From positions 147,001-211,000 of the forward strand of contig NZ_CP087597.1 of assembly GCF_020990385.1 (NCBI RefSeq): 64,000 nt of DNA. Direction: 5' to 3'. Shown in pieces: positions 1-8,610 of this stretch. The notes below the pieces were generated by a model. It ran no database searches and was not told where the DNA came from. It was given only the letters and a program-made list of their open reading frames with translations. Source of the stretch: Paracoccus sp. MA (GTDB taxonomy: Bacteria; Pseudomonadota; Alphaproteobacteria; Rhodobacterales; Rhodobacteraceae). The stretch's first letter is position 1. Every line of letters begins with the position of its first letter. The position numbers and the translations under genes are program-made.

Positions 1-972
1 CGGGCCGAACCGGCCCTCGAACCCCTTCTCCTGATGCTCCCGGACCACGGCGGCCTGGTCCATCTCCCATTTCTTGCCGAAGGGCGGATTCGAGACGCAG
101 TAATGGAACCGCTCGTTCGCGAGCTTGTCGTCTGACAGGGTGCTGCCGAGCTTGATGTTCTTCGACAGGTCGCGGCCCGGATCGGACTCGACGGTCTTGA
201 GCAGCATCGAGGCGAGACAGACCGCGTGGGTTTCCGGTTCCAGCTCCTGGCCGTAGGGAACGATGACCGGAGCGACCGAGTAGCGGTCGCGTAGGGCGTT
301 CACATGTTCCATCCCATCCGACAGGAAGCCACCGGTGCCGCAGGTGGGGTCATAGAGGGTCCGGATCAGGCCGGGGTTGTCGATGAACATCTGGTCGTCC
401 GGGTCGAGCAGCAGCTCGATGGCCAGATGCACCACGTCGCGCGGGGTCATGAAGTCTTCGGCCGCCTCGTTCACCTCGGCGCCGAAGCGCCGGATCAGGT
501 GTTCGTAGACGTTGGACATCACCCGCTCCGGAACCGCGTCCGGGTGAAGATCGATGGCGGCGAAGTTCTGGCAGATCTTGTAGAGGACCCCGGCCTTGTC
601 CATCCGGGCGAGCGTGTTCGCGAAGTCGAACTGTTCGAAGATCACGCGCGCGTTGTCAGAGAAGGAGGCGATGTAGTCCTCGAGGTTCTGACGGGTGCGG
701 GTCGCACCGAGGCTGCGCAGGTCGTAGTTCGAGGTGTTGTAGAACGGGTAGCCGGTCTGGGTGCGCAGGATGACGTCGAGGTCTATCCCGCTGTCTTTCA
801 TCTTCTTGACGGTATCGCGCACCTGATCCCGAGTCGGCTCCAGAACGCATTCCAGGCGGCGCAGGAGGGTGAAGGGCAGAATGACCTTGCCGAAATCGAC
901 GTGCTTGAAATTCCCCCAGAGGTCGTCCGCGTTTTTCCAGATGAAATCGGCGAGGGCGGTGTTCGTGCTCAT
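1..972 (-). CDS. hsdM: Type I-like N6-adenine DNA methyltransferase HsdM (C-terminus beyond the window edge)
   Basis: The frame reads leftward from an ATG at 972 and is still open at base 1, so about 324 N-terminal residues are present. The HsdM N-terminal helical domain is seen first (start MSTNTALADFIWKNADDL). The SAM-binding region follows, with a DPTCGTGGFL motif I and the catalytic NPPF motif IV near the window edge. The family transfers a methyl group to N6 of adenine in a target set by HsdS; no specificity subunit is visible here. The ATG overlaps the TAA of the upstream nuclease-like gene (TAATG), so the two are translationally coupled. With the WYL regulator upstream, this looks like a three-gene or longer defence operon whose remaining genes lie to the left. 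Confidence 0.85.
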   Translation of the reverse strand, partial: MSTNTALADFIWKNADDLWGNFKHVDFGKVILPFTLLRRLECVLEPTRDQVRDTVKKMKDSGIDLDVILRTQTGYPFYNTSNYDLRSLGATRTRQNLEDYIASFSDNARVIFEQFDFANTLARMDKAGVLYKICQNFAAIDLHPDAVPERVMSNVYEHLIRRFGAEVNEAAEDFMTPRDVVHLAIELLLDPDDQMFIDNPGLIRTLYDPTCGTGGFLSDGMEHVNALRDRYSVAPVIVPYGQELEPETHAVCLASMLLKTVESDPGRDLSKNIKLGSTLSDDKLANERFHYCVSNPPFGKKWEMDQAAVVREHQEKGFEGRFGP

Positions 973-2051
973 TAGCCTTCCTTGTTATTGTTGGGATCGG
1001 TTTCGGGCGCACGCAGCGCCTCAAGGAGCCGCCCGTCCGGCAGCACCGCCCACTTGTAGATCTGGATCGCTGTCCAGCCGGTCGCTTTGCAGCCCCACTC
1101 GTTGAAGCTCATCAGCTCGCCGCGAAACTCGACACGCTTCCCGTCCACCACGGTAGCGGCGCTATCTGGTCGGTCCTTTATCGTGAGGATGGTGCCAACC
1201 GGCAGAAGCCCCTCGTCGACCATTTCGCGTGTCTTCATCAGCCGCGCTCGGCCCGACTTGGCTGGCGCGGGTGGCACTTCCTCAAGCGACGCTTCGGCGA
1301 GCTTGATTCTATCGGTCGTGGTCGACGTCTCGGAAAGCCCGTCGAGCTTGGCCATGAAAGCCTCTACCCGCGGATAGAAGCTCCGCAGCCCTGATCGCCG
1401 CAGCGAGGCGCGGACTTCGCCTGCGGTTAGGCCAGCGGCCCGTTTGGCGACCAGACGGACAAACGCGTCGTCTTCCGTAATTGCGTCGAGGACCGCCTCG
1501 ACCTGCCGGTCCACCCGCCACTCCGTCCAAAGCGCGTCGATCGCGCGCGCCTGCATCCGGCCGCGGGACAGGAGCGAGAGCGTAGCGGCGATGTCTTCGA
1601 TCGCGGCAGACGGGTCGTCGAGCAGGACCGTCAGGAACAGTTTCTCTTCCGCTTCGACCGGTGCGTGGACCTTGTAGATCCTCCAGGCCGCGCCATTGGT
1701 GAGCACGCACCAGTCCACACCGGCGGCGTTGGCATAGTTCAGGGTCTGCAGGAGCGGCTTGCGGTCATCCAGGCTGACCCCGAGCGCCTTGGCCTCAACG
1801 AAGAGCGCCGGAGTGCTGTGGAGGAAAAGGGCATAGTCGACAGGATTGTCAGCAGCCGTGTGGCGGTATTCGCTTCTGACCTCTTCGACGTCCTGAAGAT
1901 CCCATCCGAGCGCTTCGAGGACGGGAAGGATCAACACGCGTATCGTATCGGACTCGGTCAGGCGAACACGGCGATCCCGATAGCTCAGGATTCGTGTCCG
2001 AACAGTTGGGAGACAAGCCGCCAATGCGTTGAGGGAGTCTGCTATCGTCAT
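972..2051 (-). CDS. HSDR_N-type nuclease-like protein with C-terminal RAMA domain
   Basis: 359 residues. The N-terminal half resembles the type I restriction R-subunit N-terminal domain: a PD-(D/E)xK-like core can be read as VDYALFL (about residues 72-78) followed by LFVEAKAL (about 83-90). The C-terminal 70 residues (LLPVGTILTI ... RVEFRGELMSFNEW ... GWTAIQIYKWA) look like the RAMA domain found on restriction and modification proteins. No helicase motor is present, so this is not a full HsdR (usually about 1000 residues). The start overlaps the stop of the WYL gene by 4 bp (ATGA), and the stop overlaps hsdM. It may be a nuclease or modification sensor of a restriction-like system. Domain assignment is by eye. 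Confidence 0.7.
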   Translation of the reverse strand: MTIADSLNALAACLPTVRTRILSYRDRRVRLTESDTIRVLILPVLEALGWDLQDVEEVRSEYRHTAADNPVDYALFLHSTPALFVEAKALGVSLDDRKPLLQTLNYANAAGVDWCVLTNGAAWRIYKVHAPVEAEEKLFLTVLLDDPSAAIEDIAATLSLLSRGRMQARAIDALWTEWRVDRQVEAVLDAITEDDAFVRLVAKRAAGLTAGEVRASLRRSGLRSFYPRVEAFMAKLDGLSETSTTTDRIKLAEASLEEVPPAPAKSGRARLMKTREMVDEGLLPVGTILTIKDRPDSAATVVDGKRVEFRGELMSFNEWGCKATGWTAIQIYKWAVLPDGRLLEALRAPETDPNNNKEG

Positions 2052-2956
2052 GCTGCCCCCTCGAGAACCAAATCGCGATTGAGCAGGACGATCTGCTGAT
2101 CCTGAGGGCGGCGGGCGCTCGGGTCGGTATCGAGCCCGAGCCGTCTCAGCGCGTAGTAGAGGAGCGCTCGTCGGACCTTGATCTTGGCCTTGCCGCTACG
2201 CATCCCGTAGTCGAGCGCGATGACCTTGGCCTGCGTCTCCGAAAGTTCTGGATGGGGTCCGACCTCCAGGGTGACCACGGAATGCCAGTCGCGATCTTGT
2301 TCGGCCGACGTTTCACTCTCCCGCGATCCGCGGATGCCGAGGATCCGTGAGAGCAGGAAGTCCTTGAAGCACTCGTCGGTCAGACAGAACGCCCGCGTGT
2401 GCCAGCGGAACCCGTCGAACGCGATGGCGTGCGGCGCGATCCAGCGCCAGCGCGGCTCCGGGCTCGACAGGGACTGGTACTTCACCTCGATCGCCTCGGA
2501 CCGGCGGATGGCGCCGACGACCAAACGGAGCGTCACCGGATCGACGCCGCGCACAGGCGTCGGGGCGGATGCATAGGGTGGCAGGTCAGGGATCCAGCAG
2601 TCGTCGCGCTCCAGCACATCGTCGGCAACCAGGCGGAGCTGGGCGAGGTAATGCGCTGCGTCTGGCGGGCGGAACTTGCAGTTGAAGTCCGGGCCACGGA
2701 CATAGGTGCGCGCGCTCTTGTCGTAGACCATGTTGTCCGGCGCCAGCGCGATGTAGCGATTCAGGTCCGAGGATGCCTGGTTCACCGAAACGCCGAACTG
2801 CTGCATCACGTCGATGCGGTTGACGTGCCCCTCCCAGAACAGGCGGAACTCGATGAACTCGAGCCGCTGCTCGATCCCCCAGCGTAGTTCAGCCTTGTCC
2901 CTGTCCACATTGCGCTCCCGCCCAGCCCTGCGCGCACGCGAACTGTGCGCGCCCAA
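2048..2956 (-). CDS. WYL-domain transcriptional regulator (BrxR/CapW-like)
   Basis: 302 residues. A winged-helix region comes first (WGIEQRLEFIEFRLFWEG, then VMQQFGVSVNQASSDLNRY), then a WYL-type ligand-binding domain (IEVKYQSLSSPEPRWRWIAPHAI, FDGFRWHTRAFC, FKDFLLSRIL), then a C-terminal extension. This architecture is typical of BrxR/CapW repressors, which control phage-defence operons. It is the first gene of the leftward operon and overlaps the next gene by ATGA, which fits an autoregulatory role. The ATG at 2956 gives a Ser/Arg-rich tail; a GTG at 2908 (VDRDKAELRW) fits family N-termini better. Confidence 0.8.
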   Translation of the reverse strand: MGAHSSRARRAGRERNVDRDKAELRWGIEQRLEFIEFRLFWEGHVNRIDVMQQFGVSVNQASSDLNRYIALAPDNMVYDKSARTYVRGPDFNCKFRPPDAAHYLAQLRLVADDVLERDDCWIPDLPPYASAPTPVRGVDPVTLRLVVGAIRRSEAIEVKYQSLSSPEPRWRWIAPHAIAFDGFRWHTRAFCLTDECFKDFLLSRILGIRGSRESETSAEQDRDWHSVVTLEVGPHPELSETQAKVIALDYGMRSGKAKIKVRRALLYYALRRLGLDTDPSARRPQDQQIVLLNRDLVLEGAA

Positions 2957-3028
2957 TTTCTGGGCTTTCTCGAAGGGTAGCCGCGCGGAACTACGCGATC
3001 AATCGAAAAGGGACGTGGCGGGGCGCGA

Positions 3029-4183
3029 TTATCCCAGGGATTGCCTGAGGTTCTGTGCCACCGCATCGGCAGCCATCCGCACCGGCTCGGCCGCGAGGTG
3101 AGCGTAGCGCGCCGTGGTCTGGACCTGCGTGTGACCAAGGAGCTTCCCGATCATCGGCAGGCCCTGACCCGAGGCGACAGCGGTCGACGCGAAGGTGTGG
3201 CGCAGGTCGTGGATGCGGACGTCCTTCACGCCGGCGCGGGCGCGGACGCGCTGCCAGAAGGGTTGGAGATCGCTCAGACGCTTGCCGGGCAGGGTGCCGG
3301 CGATGACCCAAGGGTTGCCCTCGATGCGCTGGGCGTCGCGGAGCAGGTCGACGGCGGGCTGGCCGAGATGGACGACCTTGGCGCCGGACTTGGAATCCGG
3401 AAGGCGCAGGACGCGCTCGGCCAGATCGACGTATGACCATTTCAGCGTCATGATCTCGTTCAGTCGACAGCCAGTCAGGATCAGCAGGCGGGCGGCGAGA
3501 ATGGCCGAGGGCAGTTCGATCCTCTCCGCCTCCATCTCGCGCAGCACCTCGCCGATCCGGCGCAGTTCCGCCGCGCTGAGGAACCGCTCGCGCTTCTCCT
3601 CGGGGTACTTCCGGATGTGCTTTCGCGGGTTGGTGCCGTCCGGACGCAGGCCCCACATCTCGGCGAGGCTGAACATCTTCGAGACCACTTCGAGGCAACG
3701 GTTCGCCTGATAGGGGATGTGGCGGAGGTCGTGGTGGAACTTCGCCACGTCCGCCCGGGTGATGCCGGTGACCGTCAGCTGCCCGAGCGCGGGCAGAATG
3801 AAGCGTTCGAGGTTCCGGCGATACTCCTTGGCCGTGCTCGCCTTCACGCGGATCGCGATGTGCTCCTTGTCGAACCGCTCCGCCAGCTCCTTCACCGTGA
3901 TCGCCTTGCGCCCCGCGTCGCGTTCGGCAGCGGGGTCCGCGCCATTGCGCGCGGCGGCGACGATGGAGATGGCGCGGTTGCGGGCCTGCTCGCAGGTGAG
4001 GACGGTGCTGGGCCCGAGGCTGATCCGCCGGGACCGGCGTCCAGCGCGATATTGAACCACGTAGCCCTTGCGCCCGCTCGGCAGTACGCGCAGCCCGAAG
4101 CCAGGGATCTCGCTGTCCCAGACGAAGTATTCGGCGGAGCGGGCTTCTGCGGCGTCGACGAGGCGTTTGGTGATCCTGGGCAT
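3029..4183 (-). CDS. int: Site-specific tyrosine integrase of a genomic island
   Basis: 384 residues. Domains in order: an Arm-binding DUF4102-type domain (FVWDSEIPGFGLRVLPSG), a SAM-like core-binding domain (about residues 95-190), and a catalytic domain with Arg in LTGCRLNEI, His-Leu-Arg-His in IHDLRHTFAS, LLGHTQ and the nucleophile Tyr in TTARYAHL. Members of this P4-type family insert islands at tRNA 3' ends. A tRNA-Met 3' copy at 6028-6072 fits as its attachment-site repeat. It is read leftward from 4183 and is divergent from the DUF6880 gene. It looks complete and active. Confidence 0.93.
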   Translation of the reverse strand: MPRITKRLVDAAEARSAEYFVWDSEIPGFGLRVLPSGRKGYVVQYRAGRRSRRISLGPSTVLTCEQARNRAISIVAAARNGADPAAERDAGRKAITVKELAERFDKEHIAIRVKASTAKEYRRNLERFILPALGQLTVTGITRADVAKFHHDLRHIPYQANRCLEVVSKMFSLAEMWGLRPDGTNPRKHIRKYPEEKRERFLSAAELRRIGEVLREMEAERIELPSAILAARLLILTGCRLNEIMTLKWSYVDLAERVLRLPDSKSGAKVVHLGQPAVDLLRDAQRIEGNPWVIAGTLPGKRLSDLQPFWQRVRARAGVKDVRIHDLRHTFASTAVASGQGLPMIGKLLGHTQVQTTARYAHLAAEPVRMAADAVAQNLRQSLG

Positions 4184-4402
4184 GGCACTCTTCGGTGGTT
4201 CTTTCGCCGTTCCACAGTGCTGAAGCCAGGGCGACAGTCAACGAACACATTGAAATTGCGAAGGAAAAGGAAGTGGCTCGCATTTCCGCGCAATGCGTTA
4301 CAGCGCGCCGATGCGGGATATCGACGAGCCCAGCGAATCAGAACGCAGGTTCCGGCCCCCGCGGACCGCTGATAGGCTCAGCGAAAAGAATCTGGCGATC
4401 CG

Positions 4403-5842
4403 ATGGCGTCCAAGACCACCCTCAATGCGAAGAACCTCGAAGCGCTGGGCGCAGAGCGCCTGGCGCAATTGCTGATCGAGGTCAGCACCGGCAACGCAGC
4501 CGCCAAGCGCAAGCTCCGGCTCGCACTGGCGGGCGCCCAGAGCCCGAGGGAGGCGGCGCGGGAGATCACCAAGCGGCTGACCAGCATCGCCCGGGCCCGC
4601 AGCTTCATCACCTGGAAGAACCGCAAGGCGCTCGTCACGGATCTCGAAACCCAGCGGCGCGCCATCGTCGAGCAGATCGCGCCCGCCGATCCGGATGAGG
4701 CAGTGGCGCTCATGTGGCGGTTCATGGCGCTGGCCACACCGGTGTTCGAACGCTGCGACGACTCCAGCGGCACCGTCATCGGCATCTTCCACGAGGCCTG
4801 CGCCGATCTGGGTCAGCTCGCGGCGAAGGTCCGGCCGGACCCGCAGGCGCTCGCCGGCACTGTTCTCGATGCGCTGCAGGACAACGGCTATGGCCAGTAT
4901 GACGGACTGATCGGCATCATGGCGCCGGCGCTCGGCGACGCGGGGCTGGCGGCCCTGAAATCGATGGCCGAAGAACTCGGTCGCTCACCTGTGCCGGTTC
5001 TGCCGAAAGACCAATGGAAAGCGGTGGGCTGGGGCACGGGCGGCACCACCTACGAGCACGAGATGCGGGCGCGTGAGCGTACCAGCACGGTCGCCATGGC
5101 GCTCAAGGACATCGCCGACGCGCAGGGAGACGTCGACGGCTTCATCGCCCAGTACGATCCGAAGACGCGCAAGGTGCCGCAGATCGCGGCGGAGATCGCG
5201 CAGCGCTTGCTCGCGGACGGCAGGGCAGGCGAGGCGCTGGGGTTCCTCGAGCGCGCGGAGCTCGGCGACGGGCTGCGGGTTCCTCTGGCCTGGCAGGACA
5301 TTCGCCTGCAGACGCTGGAGGCGCTGGGTCGCGGCGAGGAGGCGCAGTCGTTCCGGTGGGACTGCTTCGAGCGCACGCTCTCCGACAGCTACCTGCGGGC
5401 CTATCTCAAGCGGCTTCCCGACTTCGACGACATCGAAGCCGAAGAGCGCGCGATGGCGCACGCCATGGCCTATCCGAGCCTTCTCCACGCCCTGCAGTTC
5501 TTCCTCGACTGGCCGGCGCTGGATCGCGCCGCCGACCTCCTGGTGGCCCGACACGACGAGATCGACGGGGATCACTACGAGTATCTCGCCCCCGCAGCGG
5601 TGGCCCTGTCAGAGCGTCATCCGCTGGCCGCGACGCTGGTGCTCCGCGCGATGATCGACTTCACGCTCTCCAGATCCCGGGCGAAGCGGTATCGCTATGC
5701 CGCCGAGCACCTCGCCAGCTGCGCGCGGCTCGCGGGCGACATCCCGGACTTCGGTGCGTTCGAGACGCACGACGCCTATGTCGCCCGGTTGAAGGAGGAA
5801 CACGGCAGGAAGTTCGGCTTCTGGTCGCTCACCGCCGCCTGA
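4403..5842 (+). CDS. DUF6880 family protein
   Basis: 479 residues, soluble, Ala/Leu/Arg-rich and almost wholly helical by composition, with tetratricopeptide-like helical hairpins in the second half (IAAEIAQRLLADGRAGEALG; WQDIRLQTLEALGRGEEAQS). I recognise it as DUF6880, a family without known biochemistry. There is no enzyme motif, signal peptide or membrane segment. It lies alone, divergent from the integrase, between the integrase and the tRNA repeat, so it is island cargo. Possible roles include defence or regulation through protein contacts, but nothing in the sequence decides this. Confidence 0.65.
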   Translation: MASKTTLNAKNLEALGAERLAQLLIEVSTGNAAAKRKLRLALAGAQSPREAAREITKRLTSIARARSFITWKNRKALVTDLETQRRAIVEQIAPADPDEAVALMWRFMALATPVFERCDDSSGTVIGIFHEACADLGQLAAKVRPDPQALAGTVLDALQDNGYGQYDGLIGIMAPALGDAGLAALKSMAEELGRSPVPVLPKDQWKAVGWGTGGTTYEHEMRARERTSTVAMALKDIADAQGDVDGFIAQYDPKTRKVPQIAAEIAQRLLADGRAGEALGFLERAELGDGLRVPLAWQDIRLQTLEALGRGEEAQSFRWDCFERTLSDSYLRAYLKRLPDFDDIEAEERAMAHAMAYPSLLHALQFFLDWPALDRAADLLVARHDEIDGDHYEYLAPAAVALSERHPLAATLVLRAMIDFTLSRSRAKRYRYAAEHLASCARLAGDIPDFGAFETHDAYVARLKEEHGRKFGFWSLTAA

Positions 5843-6027
5843 TGGTCGTGCTACCGGAAAATCAGGTTCCGGCCCGTTGGAAGCATTATGGAAGCACGAG
5901 GCCGAAAAACGCTGCGCAATCCCGACAGATCGTGCGAAGCGGAGCCTCGGCTCCGGGATCGGCAAGTGTCGGAAATTGCGCAAGAACTCGCGGTTCCGAG
6001 TGATTGTTCATGGTTCGTTCGACACGA

Positions 6028-6072
6028 CTCATAACCTGAAGGCCGCAGGTTCAAATCCTGCCCCCGCAACCA
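6028..6072 (+). repeat. 3' tRNA-Met fragment, probable island attachment site (attR)
   Basis: Forty-five bases match the anticodon loop (CTCATAA, anticodon CAU), variable loop, T arm (GCAGG-TTCAAAT-CCTGC) and acceptor end (CCCCGCA-ACCA) of a methionine tRNA. The unpaired-type acceptor suggests the initiator. The bases before 6028 do not pair with the anticodon 3' stem, so this is not a whole tRNA. A 3' copy in plus orientation implies that the element lies to its left and the intact tRNA is beyond base 1. Confidence 0.75.
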
Positions 6073-6100
6073 AGAAATTCCTTATATTACAGCTACTTAA

Positions 6101-6121
6101 GCCTCCTCCGGGAGGCCTTTT
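6101..6121 (+). terminator. Rho-independent terminator after the tRNA fragment
   Basis: GCCTCC-TCCG-GGAGGC hairpin (6 bp stem) followed by CTTTT. It probably is the original terminator of the target tRNA, left on the chromosomal side of the attachment repeat. Confidence 0.6.
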
Positions 6122-6124
6122 GCA

Positions 6125-6241
6125 TTCGCGCTCCAGCCGCTCCGGAAGGTGGCGCTGACGCCGGCGCAGCTGTCGATGCTCCTGGAAGGGATCGACTGGC
6201 GCGCGCCGGAGCGGACCTGGAGGCCCTTGGCGGCAGGCTAA
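6125..6241 (+). pseudogene. tnpB: IS66 Orf2 (TnpB) 3' remnant
   Basis: In frame to the TAA at 6239-6241, the peptide contains LSMLLEGIDWRAPERTW, the signature C-terminus of IS66-family TnpB. Only about 38 residues remain. The left part is missing and the homology ends close to the tRNA terminator, so the IS was cut at or near the island boundary. Confidence 0.75.
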
Positions 6242-6300
6242 TCCAAGGGGCATGCAATCGCAGGATTCCCACAAGGAATCCCGTGAGATAGACTTCTCCC

Positions 6301-7799
6301 ATGCTCGATCACACCCTGACCCTGCCGGACGACCCCGAGGAGCTTCGCAGCTTCACCGCGCGGCTTCTGGCCGAGGTGAAGGCGCAGGCGATCCTGATCG
6401 AGAAGCTGCGCCACCAGTTGGCCGGGCACCGGGCGCAGCGGTTCGGAGCCTCGTCGGAGACGGCCGAGCAGCTGCAACTGGCGCTCGAGACCAGCGAGAT
6501 CGCCGCTGCCGCGATGACGGCGCGGATGAAGCTGCCGGACATCGAGGAGAAGGACCGCCCCAAGCGCCGGCCGATCCCGGATCACATCCCGCGGATGGAA
6601 GTGGAACTGACCCCGGGCGCCGAGGCCTGCGCCGATTGCGGCGGGCGGCTGCGCCGGATCGGCGAGGATGTGACCGAAGAGCTGGAGTATGTGCCGGGAC
6701 GCTTCATCGTGAACCGGATCGTGCGGCCCCGGCTGACCTGCGCCTGCTGCGAACGGTTCGTCCAGGCCCCGCTGCCGACGCGCCCCATCGAGCGCGGCCG
6801 TCCCGGGCCTGGCCTGCTGGCCCATGTCCTGGCCAGTAAATATGCCGACCATCTTCCCCTCTATCGCCAGAGCCAGATCTTCGAGCGCGAAGGTATCGAC
6901 CTCGACCGCTCTACTCTGGCGGACTGGGTCGGCAAGACCACCGCCCTGCTGGAACCGCTGTCCGAGGCCATCGGGCGCCATGTCCTGTCGGCCGAAGCGA
7001 TCTTCGTGGATGACACGCCCGTTCAGATGCTGGCGCCGGGCACCGGCAAGACCCAGACCGCGCGGCTCTGGACCTATGCCCGTGACGAGCGCCCCTGGGG
7101 CGGGGATGCTCCACCAGCGGCATGGTATCGGTTCTCCGGCGACCGGAAGGGCCAGCACCCCAAGGATCACCTCGCCCGGTTCCGCGGCTGGATGCATGCC
7201 GATGGCTATGCCGGGTTCGAGGACCTCTATCGCTCCGGAGCCATCCGCGAAGTTGCCTGCATGGCTCATGTCCGGCGCAAGTTCGTCGACATCCACCGGT
7301 CGCAGGCGTCCCCCATCGCCGAAGAGGCCATCGCCCGGATCGCCCAGCTCTACGCCGTCGAGAAGGAGGCCCGAGGCTCGCCGCCTGACCCTCGCGCGCA
7401 ACTCCGCCGCGCCCATGCCGCCCCGGTCTTCGACGATCTCGAGGTCTGGCTGGCCATGCAGCTCACCACGATCTCGGGTAAATCCCCACTCGCGGCCGCC
7501 ATCCGCTATGCGCTAACTCGCATGGAGCGCCTGCCCCCTACCTTGATCACGGCATCCTCGAGCTCGACAACAACGCCGCCGAACGCGCAATGCGCGCCAT
7601 AGCCCTCGGGCGGAAGAACTACCTCTTCTTCGGATCAGAAGCGGGCGGCAAGACAGCTGCCATCGCCTACACGCTGATCGAAACCGCCAAGCTCAACGCA
7701 ATCGATCCCCACGCCTGGCTCGCCGACACCATCGCCCGCATCCCAGACTACAGGATCACCAAGGTCGACGACCTGCTGCCCTGGCGATGGAACGGGTAG
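6301..7799 (+). pseudogene. tnpC: IS66-family transposase TnpC, frameshifted
   Basis: The first frame (6301-7602, 433 residues) holds the N-terminal coiled region, the zinc-finger-like CADCGGRLRR, and the DDE core with FVDDTPVQML and WMHADGYAGFEDLY. Near 7533 the frame is lost: a typical copy would read PYLDHGILELDNNAAERAMRA there, and the sequence continues this in the next frame to 7799 (IALGRKNYLFFGSEAGGK ... DDLLPWRW). One base appears to be missing after CTG near 7533. Together with the truncated TnpB, this means the element is inactive. No intact terminal repeats were found. Confidence 0.85.
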
Positions 7800-7802
7800 C
7801 GG

Positions 7803-7905
7803 TCAGGCCGGACGGTTACCGTGAAGCGTCAGATCGAGCGCCATCCGCTTGCCCTTGGTCGGCACCGGCGTTGCCACGATCTTCTCGATCAGGCCCGAGC
7901 CTGTT
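7803..7905 (-). pseudogene. Possible site-specific recombinase C-terminal remnant
   Basis: Read leftward, the frame gives SGLIEKIVATPVPTKGKRMA followed by LDLTLHGN and a stop at 7803-7805. This resembles the last residues of large serine recombinases. It is too short to be sure and has no start. It abuts the end of the IS66 copy. Confidence 0.3.
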
Positions 7906-7932
7906 CCGTCGTTGGCGGCTGGTCCGGGCATC

Positions 7933-8448
7933 TCATATCGAGGCCGCGAGCTCGGCGAGTTTTGCGATGGTATTCATGTTGCGAGCGGTGCCATCCGCGG
8001 CTGCGGGAATCGCCAGCTTCGAGCGGCCCATGCCCGCCGCGCCATAAGCCACATAGATTTCCCGCTTGCCCAGCCGAACCTCTTCGTCCTTCCGGTGCTT
8101 CATCGTTTCGAGCGTGTCGGCGGGTGGCGGGCTGTCCAGAAATATGGCGACAGTCCCGCTGGGCGGGGCGTCAGGAAACGGGTTCGCGTTGAGAACGTCC
8201 GCCATTTCTTTCGCGGTGCGCAGGATGACGCCGACCGGCTTGCCGGCATGGTCTTCCAGACGTTTCTCAAGCGCCCGCTTGACCTCCAACGCGGGCCGGT
8301 CGGACGAGAATACGACATTGCCGCTGGCGATATAGGTGCGGACCTTGCCGAAACCCTCGGCGGCGCACATCGCCTTCAACTCCGTCATCGGCAGCTTGCC
8401 TGTTCCGCCGACATTCACGGCGCGCAGCAGTGCAACGTATGAGACCAT
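7933..8448 (-). CDS. DUF1697 domain-containing protein
   Basis: 171 residues from the ATG at 8448 (MVSYVALLRAVNVGG), preceded by GGAGAA at proper spacing; the longer open frame to 8529 has no family-like N-terminus. The family is a small cytosolic alpha/beta protein of unknown function. Typical features seen are LLRAVNVGG, the YIASGNVVF strand and the C-terminal NMNTIAKL. It is monocistronic and divergent from the ABC transporter operon. Confidence 0.8.
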   Translation of the reverse strand: MVSYVALLRAVNVGGTGKLPMTELKAMCAAEGFGKVRTYIASGNVVFSSDRPALEVKRALEKRLEDHAGKPVGVILRTAKEMADVLNANPFPDAPPSGTVAIFLDSPPPADTLETMKHRKDEEVRLGKREIYVAYGAAGMGRSKLAIPAAADGTARNMNTIAKLAELAASI

Positions 8449-8610
8449 TCGATCTTCTCCCCAGCGTCGGCAAGGCAGTGGCTGGCTGAATGCGCCAGCA
8501 TCGTGCATCCGAACCGCAAGGTTCATCAAGATTTTACAGAACGGCCACGCTCATGTCATGCCGCCGCTGCATCAGTCGCGCCGGAAATGACAGGAAAGGG
8601 ACAGCGCGGC

